This document shows, in pieces, positions 1 to 12,084 of a DNA stretch of 64,000 nucleotides; within the stretch, counting starts at the first letter, position 1, and each line of letters starts with the position of its first letter. Position numbers and translations under genes: made by a program. The notes beneath the pieces are model-generated. The model searched no databases and was not told the DNA's origin. It worked only from the letters and a program-made list of their open reading frames with translations. Source of the DNA: Saturnia japonica (Eukaryota > Arthropoda > Insecta > Lepidoptera > Saturniidae); assembly GCA_033032175.1 (NCBI GenBank), contig CM065304.1:3720001-3784000 (forward strand). Direction: 5' to 3'.

Positions 1-604
1 TAATTTTCTCCATATAAAGTGATATCTCAAGTACATTTCTTAAGCGTTCAGGTTTTCCCACGATGTTTTCCTTCGTCGTCAGCCGATAATAGATTTTAAT
101 TAGTAAATGTTCGAGAATTCCGGAAAATTCGGTGATATACGCCCGGACGCGAATAAACCGCTCGACCACCACTCCTCCTTATGATACTCGTTTAAAGAAC
201 AACATTAAATGGTATTACTGTGTACAAATGTATTAAATATACCGCAGATCATTACATGGATGATAGGCATTACGAAAATGTAGTTCTAATAAATGATACA
301 TTAAATTACTCAGGGTCCGGATATTACGGAAGATTCATTTTATGTAAACAGCAAACTTAATCAATGGTTTAACTTATTATTATTATGTAAGTTGTCATCT
401 ATAACTGCCATTTGAAGGTGAGATTAGTAAGGTAAAAACTTTTAAAATGCATTAACTCTTAAGCAAGATATATTACTATTAACAATAATACGTCAAGTTA
501 GACGTATTTTTTTTAAACAATTTCATGCACCTTCATTTAATTCCATACTAAGTAAACCTTGCATTATAGTAAATATCTGTGCAACCGAGCCTTGCTCGGT
601 GTCT

Positions 605-901
605 TACAAAAAAAAATGGGTGCGTGTACTTATGTACGCGCGTGAGAAGTTATACTTCTTTGGCATCATTAAAAAATAGTTTTTAATTGCATGCAAATAA
701 TTAATTACAATAAAATAATAGAAGGATTGGAAAAGGATAATCAACAAAGTTCATTTTAAAATTGAAAAATTAAATAAATAAATATTTATTTTCTTACATT
801 AAGTCTAACATAAATTGTCTTATTATTCGAATTGTATTTTTAATTAAATGATGTCCACTTCCATAGTATCTTCCGGTAATGTCTGAATCGGAACTTATAA
901 A

Positions 902-936
<35 letters not shown>

Positions 937-1838
937 TTAAAAACCAAATTTAGAGAATAATAAATATATAAGACATAATTTGTACTAAATATTATAAGAT
1001 TCTTAATTTTAAATGTTTATTATTGATTATTTAATATTTTAAAAATAAATTTAATAATAAATTCAAAAATTGAATTTAAGGTTGGTCATTTTTTAAATAT
1101 TTTTATTGATTTCTTAATTTAATATTCACTTTTCATTTTTATCAAAAAAATTTCATTAAATTTATTTAGTTATTTTTATAAATATTTATTATTTATTCAA
1201 TTTAATAGCAAATATTAAAAATTAATATTATAATTTGATGTTCAATTTTAATTTTTATCACAAACTTTTTATTAATATTTTATTAAATTTATTTCTTTAT
1301 TTTGTAAATATTAAATAACCAATAATAAGTATTTAACATTAATAATATTTAGTGTTAATTATATTAAATAAAAGTATTTTAATTTATATCAATAAATAAT
1401 ACATACGGATAGTTAACCTCAATTATATTGGAGCACTTGAAAAAGTATATAAGCACAATTTTTTTCACTAATATTCACAAATAGTAAGAATATCAATCAA
1501 AATATTCAATTTAAATCACTACTGAATATAATTTATTAGCACATATATAATTCGCACTTGTATGAAACTAAAACACGTGTTGGGATTGTATAAACTAAAA
1601 ACATGTTGATAAATATTATAAATATGAAAACAGTGATCAGAGGTGACGAGCGTACCAACGTGCGCGACTAATATCGAGGTTCAATTTCTATTTTGTTGGT
1701 AGCTTTTTTTTCGAGACTTAATGAGCGGTTAAGCAGACAACTTCATACTGTTAATTTTGTGTCACAGATGCGCGCGCATCTTAAAATTTCACTCTCATCA
1801 TTTTTTCATAACGCGCCTAAAAAAGTATAACTTCAAAA
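605..1838. repeat. Possible non-autonomous element bounded by GAAGT..ACTTC motifs
   Basis: The left side reads A-tract, alternating GTGTAC-like hairpin, then an inverted GAAGT/ACTTC motif (about 641-660). At 1820-1838 a related AAGTATAACTTC motif recurs. The same arrangement occurs at 26690-27606 and 59720-60166, so a dispersed family is likely. The interior is AT-rich and non-coding. The ends and the family are not established. Confidence 0.3.
906..932. repeat. (AT)n microsatellite
   Basis: An uninterrupted run of TA dinucleotides in very AT-rich sequence. Confidence 0.9.
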
Positions 1839-1974
1839 AACATCTATCTTGGTATACTTGGAATGAAAAACATTATCTAAATGCAAGGTTTCATAGAAAT
1901 CGTTGGAGCCGTTTCCGAGAAACCACTCAAGAATTGCTCATTAAATACAATAAGTTTAAACAGCTGATATATAA

Positions 1975-2056
1975 ACATAGATATTTAACACACAACTGGC
2001 AATTACGTTCATCACACAAAAGTCGATCATGTGCAGGGATCGAACTCACTACTCAA
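1975..2056 (-). repeat. SINE-like fragment
   Basis: On the minus strand this has a tRNA B-box-like GAGTTCGATCCCTG followed by the TTTTGTGTGATGARC block common in lepidopteran retroposons. The same block occurs on + at about 46368-46410, and a related B-box-like stretch lies near 24170. Family inferred by pattern only. Confidence 0.45.
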
Positions 2057-2900
2057 TAGTTCCTACTATTATTACTTACTACCACTGCGAATTATGTGTC
2101 GACCTCAAAGCCTAGTAAGACTAATAAAAATTTAAACACTCTTCACGTTAGAATCAAGAAAGATTTCAATTGAGTAAAAACCTTTCAGTACATGTACTTA
2201 AGAACACTCTATTAAGGTTTCCCAGGGGACTACATTATGAGGTTCTAAAAGGAGACGGAACTTGTTTTCAGAGCCTCGGTAAGCTCATGAGATGCTTCTT
2301 ATATTGCAAGTGTTCTTAGATTACGGTAACCGCTTACAATCAGGTATAAAAACAGGCTTGTTTGCCATCATCGTTTTATAAAAAACAATACAATCAAGGT
2401 TCTACAATTCTGCAAGGGAATACTACTACTATAGATATGTGAACAACAACAGTGAAACTTTGCAGGGTTTATCTAGTATTGTTTATACAACAAAAAACGT
2501 TTTTAAAGAATTTCGAAAACTTTTATTATTATCTTTATACGTGGTCTACAAAATCTTTAATGTTAATCTTTAAATATATTCTAATTTTATTCATTTACAT
2601 TCGTGCGTAGATACATAAAATAGTTTAATTTATATTTTGTAAATTAAAAATATTTTCCTTGTTATAATAATCACGAAGTTTTAACGCAAAAAAACATTAA
2701 ATTGATAAAATTAGAACCGTTAGTATATTTATAGATTTCAAATATATAGAGATATTAAAAAACCAGATTATTAAGTTGGTATAATTAGCAAAACTGGACG
2801 CTTCCTTGACTGGGAGCTTTACCGGCGCTCCGGGCTTGAGCTCACGGCCACACAATGTCGTGTGACTCCAAATAGTGAAAGGGTGAGCCCCTGCTTTTGG

Positions 2901-2937
2901 TATAAAAGCTTTAGGCTGTCTTCGTCTGACATCATTC
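2901..2937 (+). promoter_or_regulatory. TATA box and initiator of the cuticle gene
   Basis: TATAAAAG at 2901-2908 is followed about 30 bp downstream by an arthropod-type TCATTC initiator near 2932-2937. The start codon is at 2966, giving a short 5' UTR. This spacing fits a focused core promoter, as expected for strongly expressed cuticle genes. Confidence 0.75.
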
Positions 2938-2965
2938 AATATCCTCCATCAACTCACTCACTACA

Positions 2966-3587
2966 ATGGCATTCAAGGTATCAACGAACAATAATCCTGT
3001 GACGTAACTGCATTGTAAAATAATTCAATCGTTCTAATAAAATGTATTGTTTACAGTTTGTCGTATTCGCTTGTCTGGTTGCGACCACCACCGCTGGAGT
3101 GATTCCGGTCGGCACCTACTCGTACGCTTCACCAGCATACCACACTGCTCCTGTGGCGTACGCCGCACCCATCGCTAAAGTTGCAGTGGTTGCTCCTGTT
3201 GCCAGTTACGCCGTTGATGAATGCGACGCACACCCCCAATACAGCTTCGCCTACGACGTTCAAGATGGAGTAACCGGAGACTCCAAAACACAACACGAAA
3301 CCCGCGATGGCGACGTTGTACAGGGCTCCTACTCTGTTGTCGACCCTGATGGCACCAAACGTACTGTAGAATACACTGCTGACCCCCACAATGGTTTCAA
3401 CGCTGTCGTGCACAAGGAGCCCATTGCCCATGTTGCCAAGGTCACGGCTGTCACCCCCGTCGCTAAGTTCGCTGCCCCCTTGGCCTACGCTACACCAGTA
3501 GTTCATGCCGCTCCAATCGCCAAGTTTTCCGCCCCTGTCGCCTACTCTTCTTCTATCTACCACTCTGCCCCCTTCTACCACCACTAA
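2966..3587 (+). CDS. RR-2 cuticular protein (CPR family), two exons
   Basis: This is a structural protein of the exoskeleton that binds chitin. Exon 1 (2966-2977) encodes only MAFK; a 79-nt GT-AG intron follows; exon 2 is 3057-3587. The product is 180 aa. Residues 1 to about 19 form a signal peptide (hydrophobic [14 protein letters not shown]). Residues about 65-125 are an extended Rebers-Riddiford RR-2 domain: [16 protein letters not shown], then [20 protein letters not shown] and GFNAVV, which carry the aromatic chitin-binding residues. Both flanks consist of low-complexity A/P/V/Y repeats such as YAAPIAK, typical of RR-2 proteins. The short first exon splitting the signal peptide is the usual insect CPR gene layout. 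Codons are GC-rich at third positions, unlike the AT-rich surroundings. A single Cys (DEC) in the mature chain is somewhat unusual. The ATG at 3042 lies within the intron and is not used if this splice model is right. The open minus frame opposite is a shadow. Confidence 0.93.
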
Positions 3588-5242
3588 TCTACAAATCCAA
3601 TGAATTTAGTCCTACAATAATGACGTATTATTTATTGTAATATGCATATAGTCTTGTGAATAGAAAATTTTTCTGTAAGTCAATTAAATTATTTTTTTAC
3701 TGATTTTTTTTTACTGATTATTAACTTGTATATTATTGCAACTTCACATACATTTTAAAACCATAATATTAGATTTTCTTAAAAACAAGGACGCGTTAAA
3801 CCCAGAGGACTCTTTATAGATTACATAATTCTAGTATTCAAAAATATTTTGAAACCATAAATTAATGTTACATCGCAGTCAAATAACCATTCGTTGTGTT
3901 CCTGTGGTGATTAGTGTTTCCAGACAGTTCAAACCTAAAGCGCGGGAACTATTGTTACAAGCTACGTAGAATTTATCTTATTTAGACCAGAACCTACTTA
4001 CCGATTTCCGCACCGGACGACCTTTTGTAACTCTTCATGTGAACATTAATTAGCCATAGTACAAACTTTTTTTAGAATTTCTTACAATTTTCAAACTATC
4101 ACACGATAATCATCGTTCTATCGTTCGTCGTATGAAGGCAATACCATTATCGTACATGTACGATATTAATTTTCGTATGGTTGTGAAGCCAGAATTCCAG
4201 AGCTCCTTGAGAAATGAAGGTTCAAGGTGCCATCACCCTAGTGATACCTCAAACTCTGGTGTTGCATGCGTCGGCTACGGTATCAGCTTACCATCAGTCG
4301 GCCCAACACAACCATGATGCAACTAATAGACGCAACTAGTCGATGTAGGGTTTAAAGTGTGAAGGACATTTAAATCTTATTAGTTATTATATATATTAAG
4401 TGAGCAATTCTTGTATATATTATAATGGAATCGCTTAGAAAGTGAGAGAAGGCATAATTATTTTGGTTATTAAAGATATTATTGTTCGTTCGGTTACCAA
4501 CATAGCGAAACGAGAACTGAACCAAACCAGCTATTGTGATTTTAGCGGAGGTGAACAGAGAGTAAAGTTCCTCATCCTCCATAGAAAAGGGAGGGTCCTT
4601 CGGCCAGACGGGTGCTATGTCTGGAAGGCAGCTGCCCCGACTGTTGTAGTCGGGTTCTTGTATATATACTCAATGATAGAGTTAATTTCTATAGCGCAAT
4701 GTAGGATAGTAGGATGCGTCCTATGTGGCTCGATAGATGTCGCTATGTGTCGCTACGTAGTTGCGTCGATGCGTTGATGCGTCAGTTGTGGCGGAGATGT
4801 CGCTACAGTGATATTGTAAGTTGGTTTGCACCGTTGACAGCGTCGCGTCATTTTCAGTTTTTAGTACCTAGTTATCTGATAGCCGCTGTTAGCTATATAA
4901 ATACCGATACGGTACGTTAGAGGAGTGTCAACGGTTTTCAGTTACGTTTTGCTATAGCGTACACATGCTTGGTAACAATGCGCACTTATATATTTTTATT
5001 GTTTTATAACGAGTTGTAACAATATTAAAATGCCTGTTATTTTCATTATCATTTTAAATTAATGAATTAAATTATAAATAGATACCCATTAGTAACGCTT
5101 AAGTGGCTTAAGGAAGCTTTATTACAATTTTTTTTTATTGGAATAAGGTTTTTCTTGAGAAGGATATGTATTGTGGGGAATTTTTGAGGAATCAGGACTT
5201 TTTTATCTTTCCAATTTGGGGAATTTGGACATTGGTGATATA
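3588..5242. other. 3' flank of cuticle gene and repeat-rich spacer
   Basis: No gene recognised. The segment holds the cuticle gene 3' UTR, a dispersed repeat (3985-4230) and moderately GC-rich sequence at 4440-4920 with short open frames that match nothing I recognise. Confidence 0.5.
3985..4230 (+). repeat. Dispersed repeat, copy 1 (second copy at 61800-61985)
   Basis: It shares a series of blocks in the same order with 61800-61985: TTACCGAYTTCCGC, ACCTTTT, CATACGAAAGCA-like and GTTGTGAARCC-GAATT. Diverged copies of one interspersed family; no coding capacity. Confidence 0.5.
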
Positions 5243-5521
5243 CGGCCTTACTTATAAACGTTCATTAAATTTTAAGTAGTAGTTAATAACTATTTAACAA
5301 TATTTCTTACTGATAAACGTTAATTAACCCTAATCAGTTGATTAGGACCCTTGTTTAGCGCCCTAAAACGCGTTAAGTAACAATATGGCGGATGTATATC
5401 AGCTGATTTGTCACTGGTCAAGTTGTCATTGCCCGTTGCCGACCATCGAAAGGAAAAAGTCTGTGTTATTTAATATTTTTAAAACCGACTATATTAGTTA
5501 TTGTGATATTTCTTTTTTAAG

Positions 5522-6963
5522 ATGGATATTGTTGATGTCCATAATATATTGCGCACGTTACGTGATGAATTACAAGAACTGAGGAGCCTAAGGAGAGTAA
5601 CGTCGAGAATGGCTAGAAGGCCAAAGATATACAATGATAGAGAAAATCCCGTGCAGCATTTGAATGATAAAAAATTTAAAAGAAGGTACAGGTTTAGTAA
5701 GGAAAACATGACTAAAATTATTGATATTGTAAGAAACGATTTACAAGTAGACCATCGAGGCGGCAGCATACCTGTAGAATTACAAGTACTGGCCGTAATT
5801 AGATACTGGGGTAGACACGAGGTAGGTATTTATACAATATACATGTATCATTTATTTAGTTTAACAATATTATAACTATTACTTAAATAACTTTATTTTA
5901 GATTCAAGATGACTGTGCCGACATTCATGGTTTTAGTCAACAAACATTGTCACATCTCTCTAAAAAAGTGGCGATAGCACTGGCTGCTAAAAGCCCTACT
6001 TATATAAAAATGCCATCAGGTTTAGCTTCTGAAATACAAAGAAGTCAAGAATTTGAATCCATTTGTGGCTTTCCGCAAGTTATAGGAGCAGTAGATGGAA
6101 CGCATATTAAAATACGCAAAGTCTCTGGAGATGCTGGCCAGTACTATGTTAACAGGAAAGGTCATTATTCCATAAATGTTCAGGTAAGTTTATATTATAC
6201 TAGTACTACTTATATCTTGTGGATTACTATTTACAAAATTTTACAGTTATTCAAATAAAGTTAAAAAAAGTGACGAGTTTAAAAGAAATCTTATACTGTG
6301 TTTTTATTTGGAGGAAAAAAGTTCATCATATTATTGTATTGACATACTTCTTTTATTTTAATATTGCTTTATTACAGGTAGTTTGCAATACAAACTTAAA
6401 AATTTGTGACATAGTATGCCATTGGAGGGGCAGTACTCATGATGCCAGAATTTTTCGTGAAAGTTCAATAAAACAAAGATTTGAAGGGAATGAGTTTAAT
6501 GGAAAATTGATAGGGGACAGTGGGTATCCATGTATGCCATACTTACTGACTCCAGTTCTAAGACCAAGAACTGAAGCTGAAAGGCACTACAATTATAGCC
6601 ATATCCGAACCAGGAATGTCATAGAGAGATGTTTTGGCTTATTAAAACAAAGATTCCGAATATTGATGGAAGTTATGAGAGGATCTCTTGAAACAATAAA
6701 AATTACTATTGTAGCATGTGCTGTATTACATAATTTAGCCATTGAATTTAATGATACATTAGATTATAGTATGTATGTAAAAGTAAGTCATTAATAATAA
6801 GATGCGAGTATCGTATCAGGGGTAAGTTCATGGGTTAAATTTGTTTTCAGATTCTACTTACATCAGTAGCAATGAAGATGCAGAGGATACTGGGGAAATT
6901 GTAGAGGATCTCAATAATTTTACTAATATTTCAAGAAGTATATTTATTGAAAATTATTTTTAA
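5522..6963 (+). CDS. Harbinger transposase (HARBI1-like), four exons, intact
   Basis: This is a DDE endonuclease that cuts and reinserts the element. Exons: 5522-5821, 5902-6183, 6378-6768 and 6851-6963, all with GT-AG introns and matching phases. They give 1086 nt, 361 aa, close to the roughly 350 aa usual for HARBI1. The three catalytic residues are visible: Asp in AVDGTHIKI (exon 2), Asp in IGDSGYP (exon 3) and Glu in RNVIERCFG (exon 3). The N-terminal part has the usual helical region (KRRYRFSKENMTKII). The small last exon encodes an acidic tail ending IFIENYF. I see no frameshift or stop, so this copy may encode active enzyme. Its Myb-like partner on the other strand is damaged. The start at 5522 is the first ATG giving the conserved N-terminus; an upstream non-coding exon is possible. 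Confidence 0.85.
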
Positions 6964-6986
6964 TTTGAAATAAATATATTATAAAT

Positions 6987-8470
6987 CTAATCTTGGTTTA
7001 ATTTCTTTATCCAGTATTCTTTTTCTAATGACAAAATTGCTAATTTTTCTTTGTGTATTTCTTCTGCTCTTTGATATTCTCTTTCTTTCTTCTTTTTCAT
7101 AAATAAAAATAGTTATTTTTCATAATCTTCACCTTGATTCATCTGCAAATCATTAATGAAATTATTATAGGTATGTATATAGAATATGAGTGATATATAC
7201 TATACTAGTTTTAATTCTAAAATGTTATAAAACAGCTTACCGTTTTATTCTTTGATATATTTAATTTACGTCTTTTTGGGTTTTGTGCAGAAACTGGTGT
7301 CATTGTTAATATGACTTTATTTTGGTTTGTTAATAAATCCTTTGACTCTGATATCTGTAACATGAAAGTATATTGTTATCGAACACATATTTCATAGAAT
7401 ATGAATTAACATGTTATAATATTCTGGCAATAGATTACAATTATTATACCCGAGTTGATTCCTCATATTGCTTAGATCAAGACAGTACAGGTGTCAAAGG
7501 CTCCTAACAATCTGATACCAATCTTGTGACCTCATTTTGCTTAGATGAAGATGGCACTGGTGTCAAAGGCTCCTCACAATCTGACACCAATTTTGGGTTT
7601 TCCAATGTCTGAGACTAGAATGTACAAAAATTAATAAATAGGATACCATTAAGTGGTAATATAAGTTTCATTTAGAAGCATAAATTACCTGTTTCAAAGT
7701 TTTTTGATATAGTCCATCACTATCAAAGTAGTTGATGTCTACAACAAACTCATTGGGAATGGCCTCTATTAAGGCGAGATCTTCAGCAGGTGGGCTTGGT
7801 GGTGGAGGTCCCCCACCTGTCAATAACCTGGCACGTCTGTACTCGGATTCCCTGCTTTTTACTAGACCCTTCATATTACGCCACTGAGTCATTAATTGTG
7901 ATAGATCTCTGTTTGCGATGTAAAATGATTTAGTTCCTTTTCTTTGTTAATACTTTGAACTTTATTAGGATCAACCTTTGCATAACTGTCACAATTTTGT
8001 TGTTAGTGTTGCCATATACAATTTTTTTCCCCCCTGGCGAACTCTGTGTTGCCGGCTCATCATGGCCGCTCCAACAATCTCTTTTTGTTTTATTCAGACT
8101 GTTGAAACTGTTCAAAATATTTTTTTTGTGATGATTACGCACGATAAAAATAGATGACTCAAATAGTGATTTTATTCAAAGACTTGCCTAAAACTAAGAC
8201 TTCTTGCCAAGCAGCTTTCTTCAGCGTGTTCGTGTATGTCGTCGTCTGTTTGTTTTCAATAACGTCAATTTTTTGTATTACTATCTGTCTCAATAATCTC
8301 TGCAACAAACAATATAGGTGGTTTTTATAACTTACTAGTAATAAAATACAAAAAGCAGGTACGCGTGTCTGCTTAGATAATAAAAAAGGAATATTAAATA
8401 AATTATAAAATACCTTTTCATTTTCTTCCCAATTTGAGGATCGTACTCTTTTTTTTTCAATCAGTTCCAT
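6987..8470 (-). pseudogene. Harbinger Myb/SANT-like partner protein, broken by a stop
   Basis: Harbinger elements need a second protein that binds DNA and helps the transposase enter the nucleus. Here it reads on minus. Exon 1 is 8470-8414 (KKRVRSSNWEENEK). Exon 2 starts at 8299 (RLLRQIVIQKID...TLKKAAWQE). Exon 3 is about 7941-7689 (RDLSQLMTQWRNMKGL, then a proline run). Exons 4 and 5 are 7608-7531 and 7354-7241 (PKRRKLN, a possible nuclear signal). Exon 6 is 7142-6987. The trihelix-like order of aromatic residues and the coiled C-terminal tail (HKEKLAILSLEKEYW) match the Myb_DNA-bind_5 type. The tenth codon of exon 6 (7115-7113) is TAA, while the frame stays open afterwards through the conserved tail, so this looks like a nonsense mutation. 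The exon 2/3 junction is uncertain. Confidence 0.65.
7468..7600. repeat. Two-copy tandem duplication of about 70 bp
   Basis: The block beginning TTGCTTAGAT and containing GGTGTCAAAGGCTCCT is present twice in a row. On the minus strand the upper copy (7539-7600) is coding exon 4 of the Harbinger partner gene. The lower copy contains stops and falls into the intron. Confidence 0.7.
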
Positions 8471-8873
8471 TTTATAGCCAAATGTAATTTTTTGTTCTTC
8501 TTCTTATTACAAAATAGCAACAGCAAAGTGTGTGTGTGCACAAAATCCCACTAATATAAATATTAAATAACACGATTTAAATCTATCCGACTTTTTCACA
8601 ACTTCACTTTTTTGCATGAAAAAATCTTGCCACTTAAAAAGTTTTATTGATGCATCACGGCAAAAACATTTATTTGCTGTCAACACATGGTGTATTAACA
8701 AAGTGTGGAAAGAGCAAAATATTTTTCTGGTTAATAACCATTCAATAACTAAGTCGAGCTTAAGTAACGTTTATAAGTAAAAAAATAATAATCATTGTTT
8801 AAGACGTTAAGTATTACTTAGTTAATTGGTAGCTAAGCAGATTATTAGTTGATTTTTATAAGTAAGACCGATA

Positions 8874-11800
8874 ATGTACTCTGTACATTACTGCTCTACT
8901 TGGCAGCACTGTTCTATTTACAGAGCCTGAGATTTTTCACTTCAATCTTTTCAGCAGAGATTACTCACAGTGTTGAGTATTTTGACCACAGAGTACTTTT
9001 GTTTAAAGGACAATTTTGACAGTTGCTACCATAGACCAACAACCAGAGGATAGACGACCAGAGATAATAGACGACCATCTTAGAACAATCGTTTTGTTTC
9101 GGAAGCGAGGTGATTTACACATATTCACAGACGATACACATACACAACTTATCTATAGATACCAATTTATACATTTCATTCATGATTGATATCTCCATCG
9201 TATTTACTCTTGAAGTGGCCTAATGAACCGTCCGCTACCTATCTCTTTCCGTCATTATATTTGTCTATATGGTACTTGTCAAATTACGTTAGTGATGGAA
9301 TCATAGATTTAAATCGGTACTTTACGGTAAATAAGTAAACTAGTGATGTATTTTTGTGTCAATCGGTATTTTACTAAACAAATTACCGGTTTTTATCGAT
9401 ATTTTTGCGACGGCAACCATTTTACCAGATTTATCAAACTGAGTCTTAAAATAAAAGAAACGTAAGGATTACATAATATTTATTCTTATTGGGATTTACA
9501 AATATTAACATGCCATAAAACTTTCCCTTCATACTTCACGGGCTTAGGACCGGCTTTATGCATTGTTTTAAAACCTCAGACCTAGGAATTTCGGCAGGAT
9601 CTTGAAGTGTTATGTGGTGGTTTTTATTTTAATTCATACCTTATGTTGGCTCTATATTGTGTAATTTGGCGACATTTTACGTGATGTAATTTGGTTATTT
9701 TGCACAAGTGGATTATAAATACCTAACTGGGAACATGCATTTTAAGTTCACATAAAACTCCCTGTAAAATTTTAAAAATGGAGCCTCGATCTTGTTGAAG
9801 TTATGTTTGAATATTGCAAGATAGATAATTACATTTGGGTATATACTTATTGTTTAACATTGACTTTGGCTGAAATGTGTAATAACAGTAAGAACAGTTG
9901 CCATTCAATAAAAGAAAGACGGAGCGCATGGAACTAAAAGTGAAATCCAGAAAAAAGGAAATACAAAATGGAACATTATTACAATTAAATGATCATAAGA
10001 ATAAAAATATTACCATAAAACAATAGTTATTAAAAGTATATAAAATAAGTTTCTTAATATGACTCATGAATGTAGACAAAAACTACAGAAATAACAGAAT
10101 TAATCATCAATATAAAAATCAATCGCTCACAACGTATTTCTCAATATTATTACAGACAGGGAAAACAAATTCATATTACAATTAATTAATTAAGATCATA
10201 AGAATAAAAACATTACAAAATATTAACATAAACTGTCAAACAGGATTTGAGGATACTATCAGCCTATCAGCTATGCATATGCTAGAGGTGTTATATTAAG
10301 CTCATATTTTGATATTCCAAATATGTACTATATTAGTTATCTCATAATAGGTTACCGAACCTATTATATATTATTAGTCAAATTATAGTCACCGATTCAA
10401 TATTCACTATTCGCTGCCTACCTGAATCTAAAACGGATATTAAGTGAACCTATTCTCTACTTATTAAATGTGTGTATGAAATAAAATATTGTTGTGAATT
10501 TTTATTATTATTAATTATTATGCATAAGCCTATTATATTACCTAAACAAAACGGTGATTAAATTTTTCTTCTTAACATTTTACCTACTGTCAGTAAAGTC
10601 GAAATCTTTGGTATTGTAGCTACTCTATAGCTACATATTAATAATCACGTTAATACCATTACAAAGATTACACTCTTGCTTTAAAGATATGCGTACCTAC
10701 TTTATCTACAAACAAAGAGGTACACGTTGTTCCGAAAAAGTGCGGAAATGCTCCGCAGGACGCGACCAGGCGGAAAGACGCCAGCGCCTCGTCGTCACCA
10801 CTCGGAGACAATAACACAAGGGATCATCGAAGAGAATTATAATTACCCCTAGAGGATAGGCCATGGTGCCATGGCACCCGCGTTGACCCGCTACAGCATC
10901 TGTTGACCATAAGACCACATTGACACAATGCAAGAGAGGATCAAGCAATCAGATCTTTCACTCGCACAGATCCAAATCTTCGGGTATAAATGCAGGAACA
11001 TTTAATTAAAATATATACTTCATATTCAACCTTCTGATCGAACGTTTCATTTATATGTAACCTAAAATCTCAGAGTGGCATTTAATCCCCAAAGTATATT
11101 CTTTAGTTTCTTATGGCTTATGGTACATGGAACTTAAGGAACCACTAATATAATACGAACAGGTACTTAATACAAAAAATTATAAACTAATCTGTGAATT
11201 TAAGTAATATCCATATCAGACAATACAGTGATATGTATTAATAAAACTGGTGGCTAATATATTGATTCTGTTCTCATTGCTTGCTTACTGTGTTACCAAC
11301 CCATGCAGTTTTCATACGAAACCTGACGTGTATAATTATATCTTTACAATACAAAGGTACATAACTGCACATAAGATAAGCCAGCAGCCAGCGCTCGTTT
11401 CTGTTCGAAGTTTCAAATTATTTAGTCATCTCGCATACTTGAAATACTCGCGCCGCTATAACGGACAGAGAAGTACCCATTTGGAAGTACCGCTCGGATC
11501 TAGTATCGCTTGCCTTTATTTAACGAATATCTCGTAACCTATTATTATGTATTCGTGTATCATAATATATTAGTTTACGGCTCGTATTATAATACCTGTA
11601 TATATTACGAATAATCGAATATATTCGTTACAGCTCTAGCATATGGTATGACAATGCTGTGGTATCTTCGAACGTTTTTATTGTTTTTTAGTGACATCTT
11701 TTGAAGATAATTAATATAACTACGTCAGATTTTCACTACATTGTTACCAGTAGTAAAAAGGGTTCATAATATTATCAGTACGAACCACGAACCTATTAAT

Positions 11801-12073
11801 TACTACTTTATTAATAGAACTTTATTTATTCATTTTACTACTACATAAATAGAAAAAAGTAAAAAAATAACAATTATAAAGTTCTGTGTTAGACTTAAAA
11901 ATATATTTTACCACTGTTACCAGATCAGGACATTTCCTCCACATTCTTAGATTATTAAAGAGTTTAGAGAAAATCTCTAAATATATATGGAGATAAATTA
12001 TGAGGTTTTAAAATATAACAATGAAACAGGGTTTTTAGTATAGTGAAGTACGTAATAACAAATAATATTGTAA
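8874..12073. other. AT-rich intergenic DNA with old repeats
   Basis: No gene recognised. It includes one copy of a dispersed repeat (9570-9800) and a short GC-richer island at about 10715-10960 whose minus frame is open for 80 codons but has no recognisable domain. Confidence 0.5.
9570..9800 (+). repeat. Dispersed repeat, copy 1 (second copy at 58335-58560)
   Basis: It matches 58335-58560 in the same orientation, sharing ordered blocks such as GATCTTGAA, TGGTTTTTATTTT, TTTGGTTWT, GTGGATTATAAAT and GGAGCC. The match is diverged, so the copies are old. Non-coding. Confidence 0.5.
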
Positions 12074-12084
12074 ATGTACATACT

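Larger units (their letters stand above)
1..2890. other. AT-rich intergenic DNA, no gene seen
   Basis: No conserved coding region is visible. The stretch holds a (TA)n run, fragments of short interspersed repeats, and a 100-codon open frame at 1757-2059 that shows no family features and overlaps repeat-like sequence. It ends just before the promoter of the cuticle gene. Confidence 0.6.
5243..8870. mobile_element. Harbinger-type DNA transposon 1, near complete
   Basis: The ends are inverted copies of CGGYCTTACTTATAAA (5243 onward; 8870 backward), flanked on both sides by ATA (5240-5242 and 8871-8873), a 3-bp duplication as expected for PIF/Harbinger. Inside are the two genes typical of the group, arranged tail to tail: a HARBI1-like transposase on + and a Myb/SANT-like DNA-binding partner on -, whose stops are about 24 bp apart. 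Length 3628 bp. Confidence 0.8.

Noticed and set aside
2031..2056. tRNA gene on minus
   Set aside because: A B-box-like sequence is present but no cloverleaf could be folded around it; a SINE fragment fits better.
3129..3584. 151-codon minus frame over the cuticle gene
   Set aside because: It is the antisense of a codon-biased, low-complexity RR-2 gene that has promoter, signal peptide and domain on +.
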